64,000 nucleotides of DNA from an uncultured Lachnospiraceae bacterium (GTDB lineage: Bacteria > Bacillota > Clostridia > Lachnospirales > Lachnospiraceae): assembly GCA_910580195.1 (NCBI GenBank), contig CAJTWA010000003.1, positions 1 to 64,000 of the forward strand. The letters run 5' to 3'. The position numbers were made by a program, and so were the translations under genes. Numbering within the stretch: the first letter of the stretch is position 1; the number at the start of each line of letters is the position of its first letter. A model generated the notes under the pieces. It saw only the letters and a list, made by a program, of their open reading frames with translations. It had not been told where the DNA came from and made no database searches. Of the stretch, positions 16,073 through 24,308 are shown in pieces.

Positions 16073-17396
16073 GCTGGGCGTCTGTCAGGTGGAAGTCAGA
16101 GCGGATGTCTTTGTCAAAAAAGCTAAGCTGCTGATATCCGCCTTCCCGGATATCCCGCGGAATCTGGGCTTTATCACGCATCAGGTTTTCACAGATGTAG
16201 TTTTCTTCCAATTTGGTATTGTACATCATCCTGCCGGAGCAGGTGATAAAATATAAGGCACGTTTTAGGACAACGCCGATTTTCTTTAAGTCATCAAAGT
16301 TAAGCTGGTTCCGCCTGCGGGCTTTTACAATGCGTTCCGCTGACTTGTAGCCAATGCCCGGTACACGTAAAAGTGTCTGGTAAGACGCCTGATTGATTTC
16401 CACAGGAAAGTATTCCAGATGCCGCAGCGCCCAGTCGCATTTCGGGTCTAGGAAGATATTAAAGTCTGGGCGGTCTTCGGATAGGAGTTCCGAAACCTGA
16501 AAATGGTAATAGCGCAACAGCCAGTCAGCTTGGTATAGGCGGTGTTCCCGCAATAAGGGCGGGCCGCCGGGGAGGGAGGGCAGCATGGAATTCCCATTTA
16601 CATTTACAAAAGCGGAATAGAATACACGTTTCAATTGGAACTTTTGGTAAAGGCTTTCTGCAACGCTCATAATCTGGAAATCATTTTCTGGGGTCGCCCC
16701 TATAATCATCTGGGTAGACTGCCCGGCAGGGACAAAACGGGGTGTTTCCCGGTAGGCGATGATTTCTTGTTTGTTATCGGCAATGCGGTTCTGGATTTGC
16801 CGCATGGGCTTTAAAATAGTAGCCCGGGACTTGCAGGGGGCAAGCTGCCGTAAGCTTACGGCAGTAGGGAGCTCTAGGTTAATGCTCATGCGGTCTGCGA
16901 AAAAGCCTGTCTGTTCCAATAGGATAGGGTCAGCCCCGGGAATGGATTTTACATGGATATAGCCGTTAAAATGGTGGATTAGGCGCAGCCTGCGTACCGT
17001 CTGGTAAATAAGGTCCATGGTATAGTTGGGGCTTACCATTATTCCTGAACTTAAGAACAGCCCTTCAATGTAATTGCGCCGGTAAAATTCCATGGTGATG
17101 GTACAGATTTCGTCTGGGGTGAATGAAGTGCGCCTGACGTCAGAAGTGCAGTTATTCAGGCAGTAGGCACAGTTAAAAATACATTCATTGGTAAGGAGGA
17201 TTTTCAGGAGGGAAATACATCTCCCGTCTGCGGAAAAGCTATGGCAGATGCCGGGGGCAACAGAGTTCCCCATGCCTGCCCGGTTCCCTTTCCGGTCAAC
17301 GCCGCTGGAGGTGCAGGCAACGTCATATTTTGCCGCATCTGACAGAATTGTTAATTTTTCAAATAAGTCCATGTCCATCTGCAAATTCATAGGCAT
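16041..17396 (-). CDS. Radical SAM protein, putative DNA modification/repair (TIGR03916 family)
   Basis: The 451-residue protein has a radical SAM core with the 4Fe-4S ligands in CIFNCAYC (CxxxCxxC) near residue 75 and a C-terminal helix-hairpin-helix DNA-binding motif, LLRVPGIGYKSAERIVKARR, near residue 350. Such a pairing suggests SAM-radical chemistry on DNA, similar in spirit to spore photoproduct lyase, but no substrate is established. A LexA-type box in its promoter supports a damage-response role. The ATG at 17396 has AGGAAGGG upstream. Its partner gene follows after a 34-bp repeat array. Confidence 0.87.
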   Translation of the reverse strand: MPMNLQMDMDLFEKLTILSDAAKYDVACTSSGVDRKGNRAGMGNSVAPGICHSFSADGRCISLLKILLTNECIFNCAYCLNNCTSDVRRTSFTPDEICTITMEFYRRNYIEGLFLSSGIMVSPNYTMDLIYQTVRRLRLIHHFNGYIHVKSIPGADPILLEQTGFFADRMSINLELPTAVSLRQLAPCKSRATILKPMRQIQNRIADNKQEIIAYRETPRFVPAGQSTQMIIGATPENDFQIMSVAESLYQKFQLKRVFYSAFVNVNGNSMLPSLPGGPPLLREHRLYQADWLLRYYHFQVSELLSEDRPDFNIFLDPKCDWALRHLEYFPVEINQASYQTLLRVPGIGYKSAERIVKARRRNQLNFDDLKKIGVVLKRALYFITCSGRMMYNTKLEENYICENLMRDKAQIPRDIREGGYQQLSFFDKDIRSDFHLTDAQLLPAERQVTI

Positions 17397-17416
17397 AACA
17401 TCCCTTCCTAGGTTAC

Positions 17417-17464
17417 GAACTTACGTTCTAAAGGTATCATACCATAGATGGAAGTAAAATGCAA
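17417..17464 (-). promoter_or_regulatory. SOS-type promoter (LexA box) of the radical SAM operon
   Basis: On the minus strand TTGCAT (17464-17459), 17-bp spacer, TATGAT (17441-17436) forms a sigmaA promoter. Directly downstream, over the expected start site, is CGAAC-TTAC-GTTC (GAAC-N4-GTTC at 17417-17428), matching the Gram-positive LexA consensus CGAACRNRYGTTYC except for a few bases. Confidence 0.75.
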
Positions 17465-17505
17465 GAGGAAAAAGAATATTTGTTCGATGAAATTTTTTCC
17501 ACTTG

Positions 17506-17904
17506 TTACTTTCTGTTTTCAAGATATTCCAGCATAATAGATGGGGAACAAACCAAAGGTTTTTCTAATTCGGCCTCTAAGAAGTCTTTATCCCCAGATA
17601 CAATTACATCTATTTTGTGAAAAAGCGCATCGCTTAATACAGGAATATCTTTTTTATCCCGCAGTGTCCCAAGTGATTTTGTGGTGCTTTGGCAAAAGTG
17701 GATATTTAAGCATCGGTACAGACGGTAAACTTTATCTGCTTTTTTAGGCCATTTGCTTTCTAATTTTTCTTTAAATTCATTATCAATAAATTCTGAAACA
17801 TATAGTTCGTGTCCGGAATCAAACAACAGGTTCAGGAGCTTTCCTGTTTTACCGCCAAATATGAGTGCAGAAATCAATACATTAGTGTCCAGCATGATTT
17901 TCAT
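17506..17904 (-). CDS. PIN-domain toxin (VapC-like endoribonuclease)
   Basis: The 132-residue protein begins MKIMLDTNVLISALIFGG and keeps the PIN acidic residues: Asp in LDTNV, Glu in FIDNEFKEKLE and the Asp pair region in VIVSGDKDFLEAE. PIN toxins cut tRNA or rRNA. The start overlaps the antitoxin gene by 23 bases, the usual toxin-antitoxin order. It is followed downstream by the LexA-controlled operon in the same direction. Confidence 0.87.
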   Translation of the reverse strand: MKIMLDTNVLISALIFGGKTGKLLNLLFDSGHELYVSEFIDNEFKEKLESKWPKKADKVYRLYRCLNIHFCQSTTKSLGTLRDKKDIPVLSDALFHKIDVIVSGDKDFLEAELEKPLVCSPSIMLEYLENRK

Positions 17905-18136
17905 ACATTCGTTTTCTCCTAAAATCAGCTAGTTCCGTAACCATTGATTCTTCAGAATCCCAGCCCTTGTTTTCAGAAAACATGTTTTGGATTTGAAGCA
18001 ATAATTCCTTGCTTTCGGCTGCTTTTTTTTCTTTTCGGGAGGTGGAGAGATATTCAATAAAACGGATTGCTGCTTTATAATCTTCTTCTTCTAAATTATT
18101 TAACATATCATTTACAGTTACAGACATAGGTATCAT
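17882..18136 (-). CDS. Antitoxin of the PIN toxin pair
   Basis: A small acidic protein of 84 residues: MIPMSVTVNDMLNNLEEEDYKAAIRFIEYLSTSRKEKK at the N-terminus, an Asp/Glu-rich middle and a basic tail (DFRRKRMYENH). This N-terminal pattern is common in antitoxins next to PIN toxins in Clostridia. AGGAGG precedes the ATG at 18136 by six bases. It should bind and neutralise the PIN protein and repress the pair. Confidence 0.8.
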   Translation of the reverse strand: MIPMSVTVNDMLNNLEEEDYKAAIRFIEYLSTSRKEKKAAESKELLLQIQNMFSENKGWDSEESMVTELADFRRKRMYENHAGH

Positions 18137-18200
18137 AGAATTCCTCCTGTTCTATTTAAGATATTTTTATTATACCTATCCAAATTCCAAATTGCAACTG

Positions 18201-18229
18201 TCATATCCCTTACATCCTCTGCATATAGT
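18201..18229 (+). promoter_or_regulatory. SigmaE-type promoter of spoIID
   Basis: TCATATC (18201-18207), a 14-bp spacer and CATATAGT (18222-18229) match the sporulation sigmaE elements (-35 ATA core, -10 CATACAnT). It precedes spoIID, a known sigmaE-dependent gene. Confidence 0.7.
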
Positions 18230-18248
18230 CAGGAAAGGGGGTGCTTTT

Positions 18249-19187
18249 TTGAAAGAAAAAATCAAGACATTTTTAGCAATCTGTATTTTAATCCTGACAG
18301 TCCCTTATGTAGTTACCCTTTTATTTCAGGGAAATAAGACAAGCGTAGGGAACCAAGCGATGAAGAGCATGTTAGACCAAGGCTACAGTAGCAGCGGCCA
18401 GACAGGTGAAGATGGGCTGGACATGGAAGAATACCTAACCGGGGTACTGGCGAAGGAAATCCCGCTGGACTACCAGATGGAGGCAATCAAAGCTCAAGCT
18501 GTCATTGGCAGGACATCCTTAGCGGCCGCGCTGGAAACAGGGGAGAAGAACCTTCCAGAATCCATGTCCCGGGAAGAAATGCTCAAGCTTTGGGGGCAGG
18601 ACGGGTTTGAAGACAATTACCGGATACTGGAAGAGGCAGTAAGCGCCACAAAAGGGGAAGTGCTGTATTACGGCGGAGGGCTAATCCAAGCAGAATTCCA
18701 TGCAGTCAGCGCAGGAAGGACAAGGAGTGCAAAGGAGTCATTCCAAAGGGAGGGAGAGCCGTATCTGGACTGTACGGAGAGCGGAATGGACATCCCCTCC
18801 CCAGATTTCCTGAAAGTGGTTTTTATGGAGAAGGAGGAATTTTGTAAAAAGCTGGAGGGACTATGCCCGGGGTTCCACGCAGATGCGGCAAATGTTTTGG
18901 AATCTGTCACAGTGGAAGAAAGGGATTCCAGCGGCTATGTGGTCCGGATGAAAGCTGGGGAGGAAGAACTGCCAGGGGAAACGTTCCGGGCGGGATTTGG
19001 CCTGAATTCTTCCTGCTTTTATTTAAAGGACGTAGAAAACCAAGTGCGCATTGTCACAAAAGGGCTTGGGCATGGCCTTGGCTTAAGCCAGTATGGCGCG
19101 AATGAACTGGCAAAGGAGGGGAAAAACTACCAAGAAATCCTGCAATACTATTATAAAGATTGTTCGGTACAAAAAATATATGAATAA
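18249..19187 (+). CDS. spoIID: Stage II sporulation protein D, peptidoglycan lytic transglycosylase
   Basis: The 312-residue protein has an N-terminal membrane anchor (FLAICILILTVPYVVTLLF) and the SpoIID catalytic domain: LDMEEYLTGVLAKEIPLDYQ with the catalytic Glu, EAIKAQAVIGRTS, FHAVSAGRTRSAKESF and the C-terminal GLGHGLGLSQYGANELAKEG. With SpoIIM and SpoIIP it thins the septal wall to drive engulfment. The start is TTG at 18249, seven bases after AGGAAAGGGG; the upstream in-frame ATG at 18192 overlaps the sigmaE promoter. It is followed by a spoIIQ-like gene. Confidence 0.94.
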   Translation: MKEKIKTFLAICILILTVPYVVTLLFQGNKTSVGNQAMKSMLDQGYSSSGQTGEDGLDMEEYLTGVLAKEIPLDYQMEAIKAQAVIGRTSLAAALETGEKNLPESMSREEMLKLWGQDGFEDNYRILEEAVSATKGEVLYYGGGLIQAEFHAVSAGRTRSAKESFQREGEPYLDCTESGMDIPSPDFLKVVFMEKEEFCKKLEGLCPGFHADAANVLESVTVEERDSSGYVVRMKAGEEELPGETFRAGFGLNSSCFYLKDVENQVRIVTKGLGHGLGLSQYGANELAKEGKNYQEILQYYYKDCSVQKIYE

Positions 19188-19285
19188 AATAGTTCTTTGA
19201 AAAATGTCGCGCAAATCCTGAATAATACCTGATTTCCTTGGCAAGAATAAGAAGGAAAAAACAAACAGAAATGGAAGGTGACAGG

Positions 19286-20080
19286 ATGAGAAATAAAAAG
19301 TTTGCGGCATTTTTCAATCGGAAATCCTATATTGTAGCTGTAGTCATTATGGTAGTGGCAGCTTTTGGGATGCTGGGCCTTTACTATGCCCAGCAGGAGC
19401 GGGAACAGGAAGAGCAGTTGGCAAAGCAGCAGGAAGAGAACGTCCGGCGGGCCAAGGAAGAGGATGCTGCCCGGGAGAAAGCGGCGAAGGAACGGGCAGA
19501 AGCTAAGATGGCAGCGGATGCAAAAGCTAAAATTTTAGAACAGAAGAAAGCAGAGGAAGAAGAAACAGCAGAGGTTTCCGGCATAATTGAACCGCAGGAT
19601 GACAATTTTATGGATGAACCAGAAGTGGTGGCAGAAACAAGCGCGCCAGTGGTTCCGGAAATCCATTTTAATGCGGAAACGGATTTAAGCTGGCCTTTGC
19701 AGGGAAATGTCATTATGCATTATAGTACAGAGCATACAATATTTTCTGAAACATTGCAGCAGTACCAGTCAAACCCAGCCATTGTTATCAAGGCTGATGT
19801 GAATACCCCAGTAACGGCTGTAGCTTCTGGGACAGTAACATCCATTGAAACAGACCCAGTGACAGGAATCACAATGACTGTTGATATGGGCGACGGCTAC
19901 ACCGCGTATTATGGGCAGTTAAAAGAAATCCCTAAAAACCAAGGGGAATATGTAGAAAGCGGCGAAGTTATCGGGTATGTGAGCGAGCCTACAAAATACT
20001 ATTCTGTAGAAGGCTCAAACCTTTATTTCCAATTAAGGAAGGATGGGGCAACAGTAGATCCCATGCAATATCTGGAATAA
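19286..20080 (+). CDS. spoIIQ: SpoIIQ-like forespore protein with degenerate M23 (LytM) domain
   Basis: A 264-residue protein with one membrane helix (YIVAVVIMVVAAFGMLGLYYA, about residues 12-32), a charged Glu/Ala-rich coiled coil (35-95), and a LytM fold (about 130-264: NTPVTAVASGTVTSI, GDGYTAYYGQLKEI, GEVIGYVSEP). The expected zinc ligands HxxxD and HxH are not intact; the last motif reads LYFQLRKDG. Loss of zinc sites fits a structural SpoIIQ that docks with SpoIIIAH across the engulfing membranes. GGAAGGTG precedes the ATG at 19286. Its place behind spoIID supports the role. Confidence 0.82.
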   Translation: MRNKKFAAFFNRKSYIVAVVIMVVAAFGMLGLYYAQQEREQEEQLAKQQEENVRRAKEEDAAREKAAKERAEAKMAADAKAKILEQKKAEEEETAEVSGIIEPQDDNFMDEPEVVAETSAPVVPEIHFNAETDLSWPLQGNVIMHYSTEHTIFSETLQQYQSNPAIVIKADVNTPVTAVASGTVTSIETDPVTGITMTVDMGDGYTAYYGQLKEIPKNQGEYVESGEVIGYVSEPTKYYSVEGSNLYFQLRKDGATVDPMQYLE

Positions 20081-20093
20081 AAAATATGGATAG

Positions 20094-20132
20094 GTTCCCG
20101 GAAATGCAAACGAAGCAGTTCCGGGACTATTT
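20094..20132 (+). terminator. Probable terminator of the spoIID-spoIIQ unit
   Basis: GTTCCCGGAA and TTCCGGGAC flank a 15-base loop, followed by TATTTGTG; the T run is weak. Confidence 0.55.
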
Positions 20133-20162
20133 GTGTTCACTTAATAGGGTTGAAAGCATGTT

Positions 20163-20750
20163 TTAAAGAAACATATATTTCGCCAGCCATGTAATCCCTA
20201 TGCCGGCAAAGAATGCAACAATGGGGGCAAGCAATGCAAGCAGGACTTTCTGGTAAGGGCGCTTGCCATATTCCTTTGCTTTTTCAATTTCGTCTAATTT
20301 TTTCCCTTCCGTAAAGGCAAGGATTTCCCGGTAAGTCTGGATGTTGAATTTCTTTTTGTATTTTTCAATTGCAAGGGCATAATACAGCCCTACAGCATAA
20401 AGTACGGCGGAAACTGCCAGCCCCAAATAACTGAAATATACGGTAAGCGGCACAACAGATACGATAAACAGCAGCAATATTACTGCAAACTTTGTGCCAT
20501 AGCGGTTGAATTTCTGGATGTCCTCTTTGTTCACTTCTTCTCTCATAGCCTCAATATCTCCTTTTATCAATTGGTCAAGGGATATGTGGAAAAATGAACT
20601 CAGCAGAAGAAGGCTGTGGATATCTGGGTAGCTTCTGTTGGTTTCCCAATTTGAGATGCTCTGCCGCGTTACAAAAATCTGTTCTGCCAATTCTTCTTGG
20701 GACAGGTTCATTTCTTTCCGGTATTTTTTGATTTGGTTGCTAAGTTCCAA
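20163..20750 (-). CDS. XRE-family regulator with C-terminal membrane helices
   Basis: A 195-residue protein. Residues 1-60 form the HTH (IKKYRKEMNLSQEELAEQIFVTRQSISNWETNRSYPD), and two hydrophobic pairs follow (FAVILLLFIVSVVPLTVYFSYLGLAVSAVLYAVGLYYALA and LLALLAPIVAFFAGIGITWLAKYM). This layout is common in Firmicutes; the membrane part may tether the regulator or sense envelope state. The start is TTG at 20748-20750, seven bases after AGGAGG; the longer ATG frame lacks a ribosome site. A perfect ATGTAAAAA palindrome upstream is a likely autoregulatory site. Confidence 0.82.
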   Translation of the reverse strand: MELSNQIKKYRKEMNLSQEELAEQIFVTRQSISNWETNRSYPDIHSLLLLSSFFHISLDQLIKGDIEAMREEVNKEDIQKFNRYGTKFAVILLLFIVSVVPLTVYFSYLGLAVSAVLYAVGLYYALAIEKYKKKFNIQTYREILAFTEGKKLDEIEKAKEYGKRPYQKVLLALLAPIVAFFAGIGITWLAKYMFL

Positions 20751-20855
20751 CTGCAAGCCTCCTTTCTGGCAAATGCTCCTCCTGACCTGATGGCATACTA
20801 CCACAGGAAGGCGGGAATTGTCTGCCAAAACTCTTTTACATTAGGGGAAAATGGG

Positions 20856-20875
20856 ATGTAAAAAGGTTTTTACAT
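20856..20875. promoter_or_regulatory. Palindromic operator candidate upstream of the XRE gene
   Basis: ATGTAAAAA and TTTTTACAT form perfect 9-bp arms around GG. A half-site CTTTTACAT lies at 20832-20841. The position is 105 bases upstream of the TTG start of the XRE gene. Confidence 0.55.
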
Positions 20876-21350
20876 AGTGATTTTAACTCTTTTATTGCAA
20901 GAACTGCATAGTTTTAGTATGATAAGGATACCACAAAGCAGAAAAAATAGATATGGGAAAAGCAGCTGACGGCGGAAAAACATTTATGGGAATCTTGTGC
21001 AGCAGGTTTCATCAGCCTTGCGTATTCAGGGAATAGGAATTTTGTAAGGGAGAAATTTTCCAAACCAAACAGGCACAGTCTTGGAGTTTTGCCATAAGAT
21101 AGAGTATAAGAAATGGAGGAATAACCGCAGCACTGTCCCTTATACTTTCAAATAGGAATGATTTTTCACAATATCCCATAGGAAAAATACCAGTTTACTG
21201 TGCTGCTTTTCCATACAGGAGGCTGCCTTGCAGTCTCTGTACATATAACCGTGAGCCAAATGGTTTTCCAACAGATTCCCGTATTTTTAAAATAAGCAGA
21301 AAAATCATTTGGCAAATAAGTATGCTCGTGAGTGTAACAGGGGGCAACCG
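20876..21350. other. Intergenic region without recognised features
   Basis: About 475 bases with no supported gene. Short reading frames are present but have no ribosome sites, and I do not see a known RNA fold. Confidence 0.4.
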
Positions 21351-21620
21351 ATGGAAGAAAAACAGAATATCACATATATTTTAAAGTGCAGTGACGGCAC
21401 GCTGTATACCGGATGGACCAACAATCTGGATAAGCGCCTGAAAGAGCACAATGCCGGGCAGGGGGCAAAATATACCAGAGGGCGCAGGCCGGTAAGGCTG
21501 GTATATTTTGAAGCGTATGGCACCAAGCAGGAGGCCATGCAGCGGGAATCCCAGATTAAGAAACTGACAAGGAAAGAAAAAGAATCATTAATTCAAGGAC
21601 AAGCCTGCCCTATGGTATAA
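21351..21620 (+). CDS. GIY-YIG domain protein (YhbQ/UPF0213 type)
   Basis: The 89-residue protein is a single GIY-YIG module: YILKCSDGTLYTGWTNNLDKRLKEHNAGQGAKYTRGRRPVRLVYFE. The Tyr pair, the Arg in KRLKEH and a late Glu (REAMQRESQIK) are the catalytic set of this nuclease fold. Bacterial relatives act in DNA repair but are little studied. The start at 21351 has AGGGGGC upstream; an upstream in-frame ATG at 21309 lacks one. Confidence 0.9.
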   Translation: MEEKQNITYILKCSDGTLYTGWTNNLDKRLKEHNAGQGAKYTRGRRPVRLVYFEAYGTKQEAMQRESQIKKLTRKEKESLIQGQACPMV

Positions 21621-21625
21621 ATTTT

Positions 21626-22300
21626 TCAAATTAGTGGCATATTAGCAACAAAGCAGTACATCATAACAAAATGGCACACACTCCCGCCCATCACGAATAG
21701 ATGGAAAATTTCATGTGACCCGAAATTTTTGTGCCGGGAATTGAAGATTGGCAGTTTCAGGGCGTAAATGATTCCGCCAATGGTGTAAATAATCCCCCCA
21801 GCCAGAAGCCACCCAAAAGCCTGCGGGGAAAGGGAAGTGATAATTTGTGTAAAAGCCAGCACACATACCCAGCCCATAGCAATATATAATATAGAAGAGA
21901 ACCATTTTGGGCAGGTAATCCAGAAGGCTTTCACAAGGATGCCCACAAGGGCAATGCCCCAAACTAAGGCAAGGAGCCCATAGCCTACAGAGCCCCCGAG
22001 GACGATTACGCACACTGGGGTATAAGTGCCGGCGATCAGGACAAAAATCATCATGTGGTCCAATTTGCGCAGGATGCGGTTTGCTTTTTCGGACAAATCC
22101 AGTGCATGGTAGGTTGCGCTTGCGCCGTAGAGCAGAATCATGCTCAGGATAAATATGGCAAGGGAAACTACATGGACATTGTCCGGATTGGTGGACGCAC
22201 GTATTAACAGTGGCGTTGCAGCAAAAAGCGCCATTAGCATGCCGATGAAATGTGTAATGGAACTTCCGGGGTCTTTTAATTTAAATTTCATAGTTATCAC
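21626..22300 (-). CDS. trhA: PAQR-family membrane homeostasis protein TrhA (hemolysin III type)
   Basis: About 221-224 residues with seven hydrophobic segments. Family landmarks are SSITHFIGMLMALFAATPLL near the N-terminus (conserved Ser and His), ASATYHALDLSEKANRILRKLDHMMIFVLIAGTYTPVC in the middle and HEIFHLFVMGGSVCHFVMMY at the end; the three His sites form the metal centre. The bacterial branch keeps membrane energy balance for fatty-acid metabolism. The start may be GTG at 22300 or ATG at 22291; GGTGAT just before the latter favours it. It is convergent with the GIY-YIG gene. Confidence 0.9.
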   Translation of the reverse strand: MITMKFKLKDPGSSITHFIGMLMALFAATPLLIRASTNPDNVHVVSLAIFILSMILLYGASATYHALDLSEKANRILRKLDHMMIFVLIAGTYTPVCVIVLGGSVGYGLLALVWGIALVGILVKAFWITCPKWFSSILYIAMGWVCVLAFTQIITSLSPQAFGWLLAGGIIYTIGGIIYALKLPIFNSRHKNFGSHEIFHLFVMGGSVCHFVMMYCFVANMPLI

Positions 22301-22463
22301 CCATCCCTTTCATTATAGTTTAATATAAATGGAACAATTATAGTATATGTAAAGGTTCTGAAAATATGATAACGTAGTAATGAAAACTACATACCATATA
22401 TATAGATACTACACTGTACTTATGAAAATGTCAATAGGTGGAAAGAACTTTTTTCAAAACTGT

Positions 22464-22492
22464 TTGACAACAGCCATTTTCTCTGCTATGAT
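22464..22492 (+). promoter_or_regulatory. SigmaA promoter of the DEAD-box helicase gene
   Basis: TTGACA (22464-22469), 17-bp spacer and TATGAT (22487-22492) lie 40 bases before the ATG. Confidence 0.8.
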
Positions 22493-22531
22493 TAGCAACA
22501 GGTTTTGTAATAGGCAACGAAAGGAAATAGA

Positions 22532-24127
22532 ATGGAAGCATTAAGATTTGACGAATTAGATTTATATCCCCAGATTTTACGGGCGATTCAGGAAATGGGG
22601 TTTGAAGAAGCTACCCCCATCCAATGTAAGGCCATCCCAGTTGTGATGCAAGGCGTGGATGTCATTGGGCAGGCACAGACAGGTACCGGCAAAACAGCAG
22701 CCTTTGGGATTCCCCTATTAATGAAGGTAGATCCCCACAACAAGAAAACACAGGCAATTGTCCTATGCCCCACAAGGGAATTGGCAATCCAAGTAGCAGA
22801 GGAAGTGCGCAACCTTGCAAAATACATGCATGGGGTGAAAGTGCTCCCTGTGTATGGCGGGCAGGATATTGTAAAACAGATACGTTCCTTAAAGGGCGGC
22901 GCCCAGATTATCATTGGGACGCCGGGGCGTGTCATGGACCATTTAAGGCGCAAGACGATTAAATGCGAAGAAGTCAACACCGTCGTGCTGGATGAAGCAG
23001 ACGAAATGCTCAACATGGGGTTCCGGGAAGATATCGAAACCGTGCTGGAGTACATTCCCGAAGAACGGCAGACTGTGCTGTTTTCCGCTACCATGCCGAA
23101 GCCCATTTTGGATATTACGAAGAAATACCAGAAAGACGCCGTAAACATTAAGGTTGTAAAGAAGGAACTGACAGTCCCGAATATTGAACAGTATTATTAT
23201 GATGTAAAGCGCAAGGATAAAGTGGAGGTATTAAGCCGCCTTTTGGATGTGTATGACCCCAAACTTTCCTTGGTGTTCTGCAATACGAAGCGGATGGTGG
23301 ACGAGCTGACAAATGCCCTCCAAGGCAGGGGCTATTTTGCAGAAGGGCTCCACGGCGACATGAAGCAGCAGCAGCGCGACCGTGTCATGAACCATTTCCG
23401 CAATGGGAATACGGAGATTTTAGTAGCCACTGATGTGGCAGCCAGAGGGATCGACGTGGACGATGTGGAGGCAGTGTTTAACTTTGACCTTCCGCAGGAT
23501 GATGAATACTATGTGCACCGTATCGGCAGGACAGGCCGTGCCGGCAGGACAGGCCGTTCCTTTACCTTTGTAAAAGGAAAGGAAGTTTATAAATTAAAAG
23601 ACATCCAGCGGTACTGCAAGACCAAGATTTTAGCCCAGAAAATCCCCAGCATGGAAGACGTCGTGCAGGTAAGGCTGGAGAAAATCATGGACCGCATTGA
23701 CGCTATCATTGAAGAAGAAGATTTAACCAAAATGGTAAATATGGTAGAATCCCAAGTCAATGAGTCTGACTATACTGCCATGGATATTGCCGCTGCGTTT
23801 TTGAAAATGGCCCTGCTGGGTGAAGAAGAAAGCGCCCAGAAGAGCATGGAAAACTTTGAATTCGGCGATACTGGGGCAGAAGAAGAGGGCATGGTGCGCC
23901 TGTTTATCAATATCGGCAAGAAACAGCATGTGAAACCGGGCGACATCCTAGGCGCAATTACTGGGGAATCCGGGATGCCCGGCAAGCTGGTAGGCGCCAT
24001 TGACATGTATGACAAATACACCTTTGTAGAAGTGCCCCGGGAATATGGGAAAGAAGTGCTTAAGGCCATGACCAATTCTAAGATTAAGGGCAAGAGCATT
24101 AACATTGAGCCAGCGAACCAGAAGTAA
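22532..24127 (+). CDS. deaD: DEAD-box ATP-dependent RNA helicase with DbpA RNA-binding domain
   Basis: This 531-residue helicase carries all core motifs: Q motif (FEEATPIQCKAIP), I AQTGTGKT, Ia PTRELA, II DEAD at residues 154-157, III SAT, IV region LVFCNTKRMVDEL, V ATDVAARGIDVD and VI HRIGRTGRAGR. Residues about 455-527 match the DbpA/CsdA RNA-binding fold (RLFINIGKKQHVKPGDILGAI). It unwinds structured RNA in ribosome assembly or decay and cold adaptation (DeaD/CshA group). A strong sigmaA promoter lies upstream. Confidence 0.95.
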   Translation: MEALRFDELDLYPQILRAIQEMGFEEATPIQCKAIPVVMQGVDVIGQAQTGTGKTAAFGIPLLMKVDPHNKKTQAIVLCPTRELAIQVAEEVRNLAKYMHGVKVLPVYGGQDIVKQIRSLKGGAQIIIGTPGRVMDHLRRKTIKCEEVNTVVLDEADEMLNMGFREDIETVLEYIPEERQTVLFSATMPKPILDITKKYQKDAVNIKVVKKELTVPNIEQYYYDVKRKDKVEVLSRLLDVYDPKLSLVFCNTKRMVDELTNALQGRGYFAEGLHGDMKQQQRDRVMNHFRNGNTEILVATDVAARGIDVDDVEAVFNFDLPQDDEYYVHRIGRTGRAGRTGRSFTFVKGKEVYKLKDIQRYCKTKILAQKIPSMEDVVQVRLEKIMDRIDAIIEEEDLTKMVNMVESQVNESDYTAMDIAAAFLKMALLGEEESAQKSMENFEFGDTGAEEEGMVRLFINIGKKQHVKPGDILGAITGESGMPGKLVGAIDMYDKYTFVEVPREYGKEVLKAMTNSKIKGKSINIEPANQK

Positions 24128-24142
24128 AAGGAAGTTAAATAA

Positions 24143-24195
24143 GATACCCTGTCAGGGCAGAGCATGTTTGGAATCTGTTTTGGCAGGGTATTTCC
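24143..24195 (+). terminator. Probable terminator after the helicase gene
   Basis: GATACCCTG (24143-24151) pairs with CAGGGTATT (24184-24192) across a long loop, then TTTCCTTT. The stem is good but the loop is long. Confidence 0.5.
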
Positions 24196-24249
24196 TTTGC
24201 ATTAGGCAGAAGAGGAAATCTAACGATACCGTGAGAAAATTCTTGCCAA

Positions 24250-24276
24250 AACACATGTTTTGTGTTAAGCTATAAA
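24250..24276 (+). promoter_or_regulatory. Operator candidate for autoregulation of the methylase gene
   Basis: AACACA (24250-24255) and TGTGTT (24261-24266) are inverted around TGTTT, directly before a TATAAA -10 element (24271-24276). The methylase has an N-terminal HTH that could bind here. Confidence 0.5.
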
Positions 24277-24308
24277 AGCAGTTGATTTCCAATGGAGGAA
24301 GACGGATT

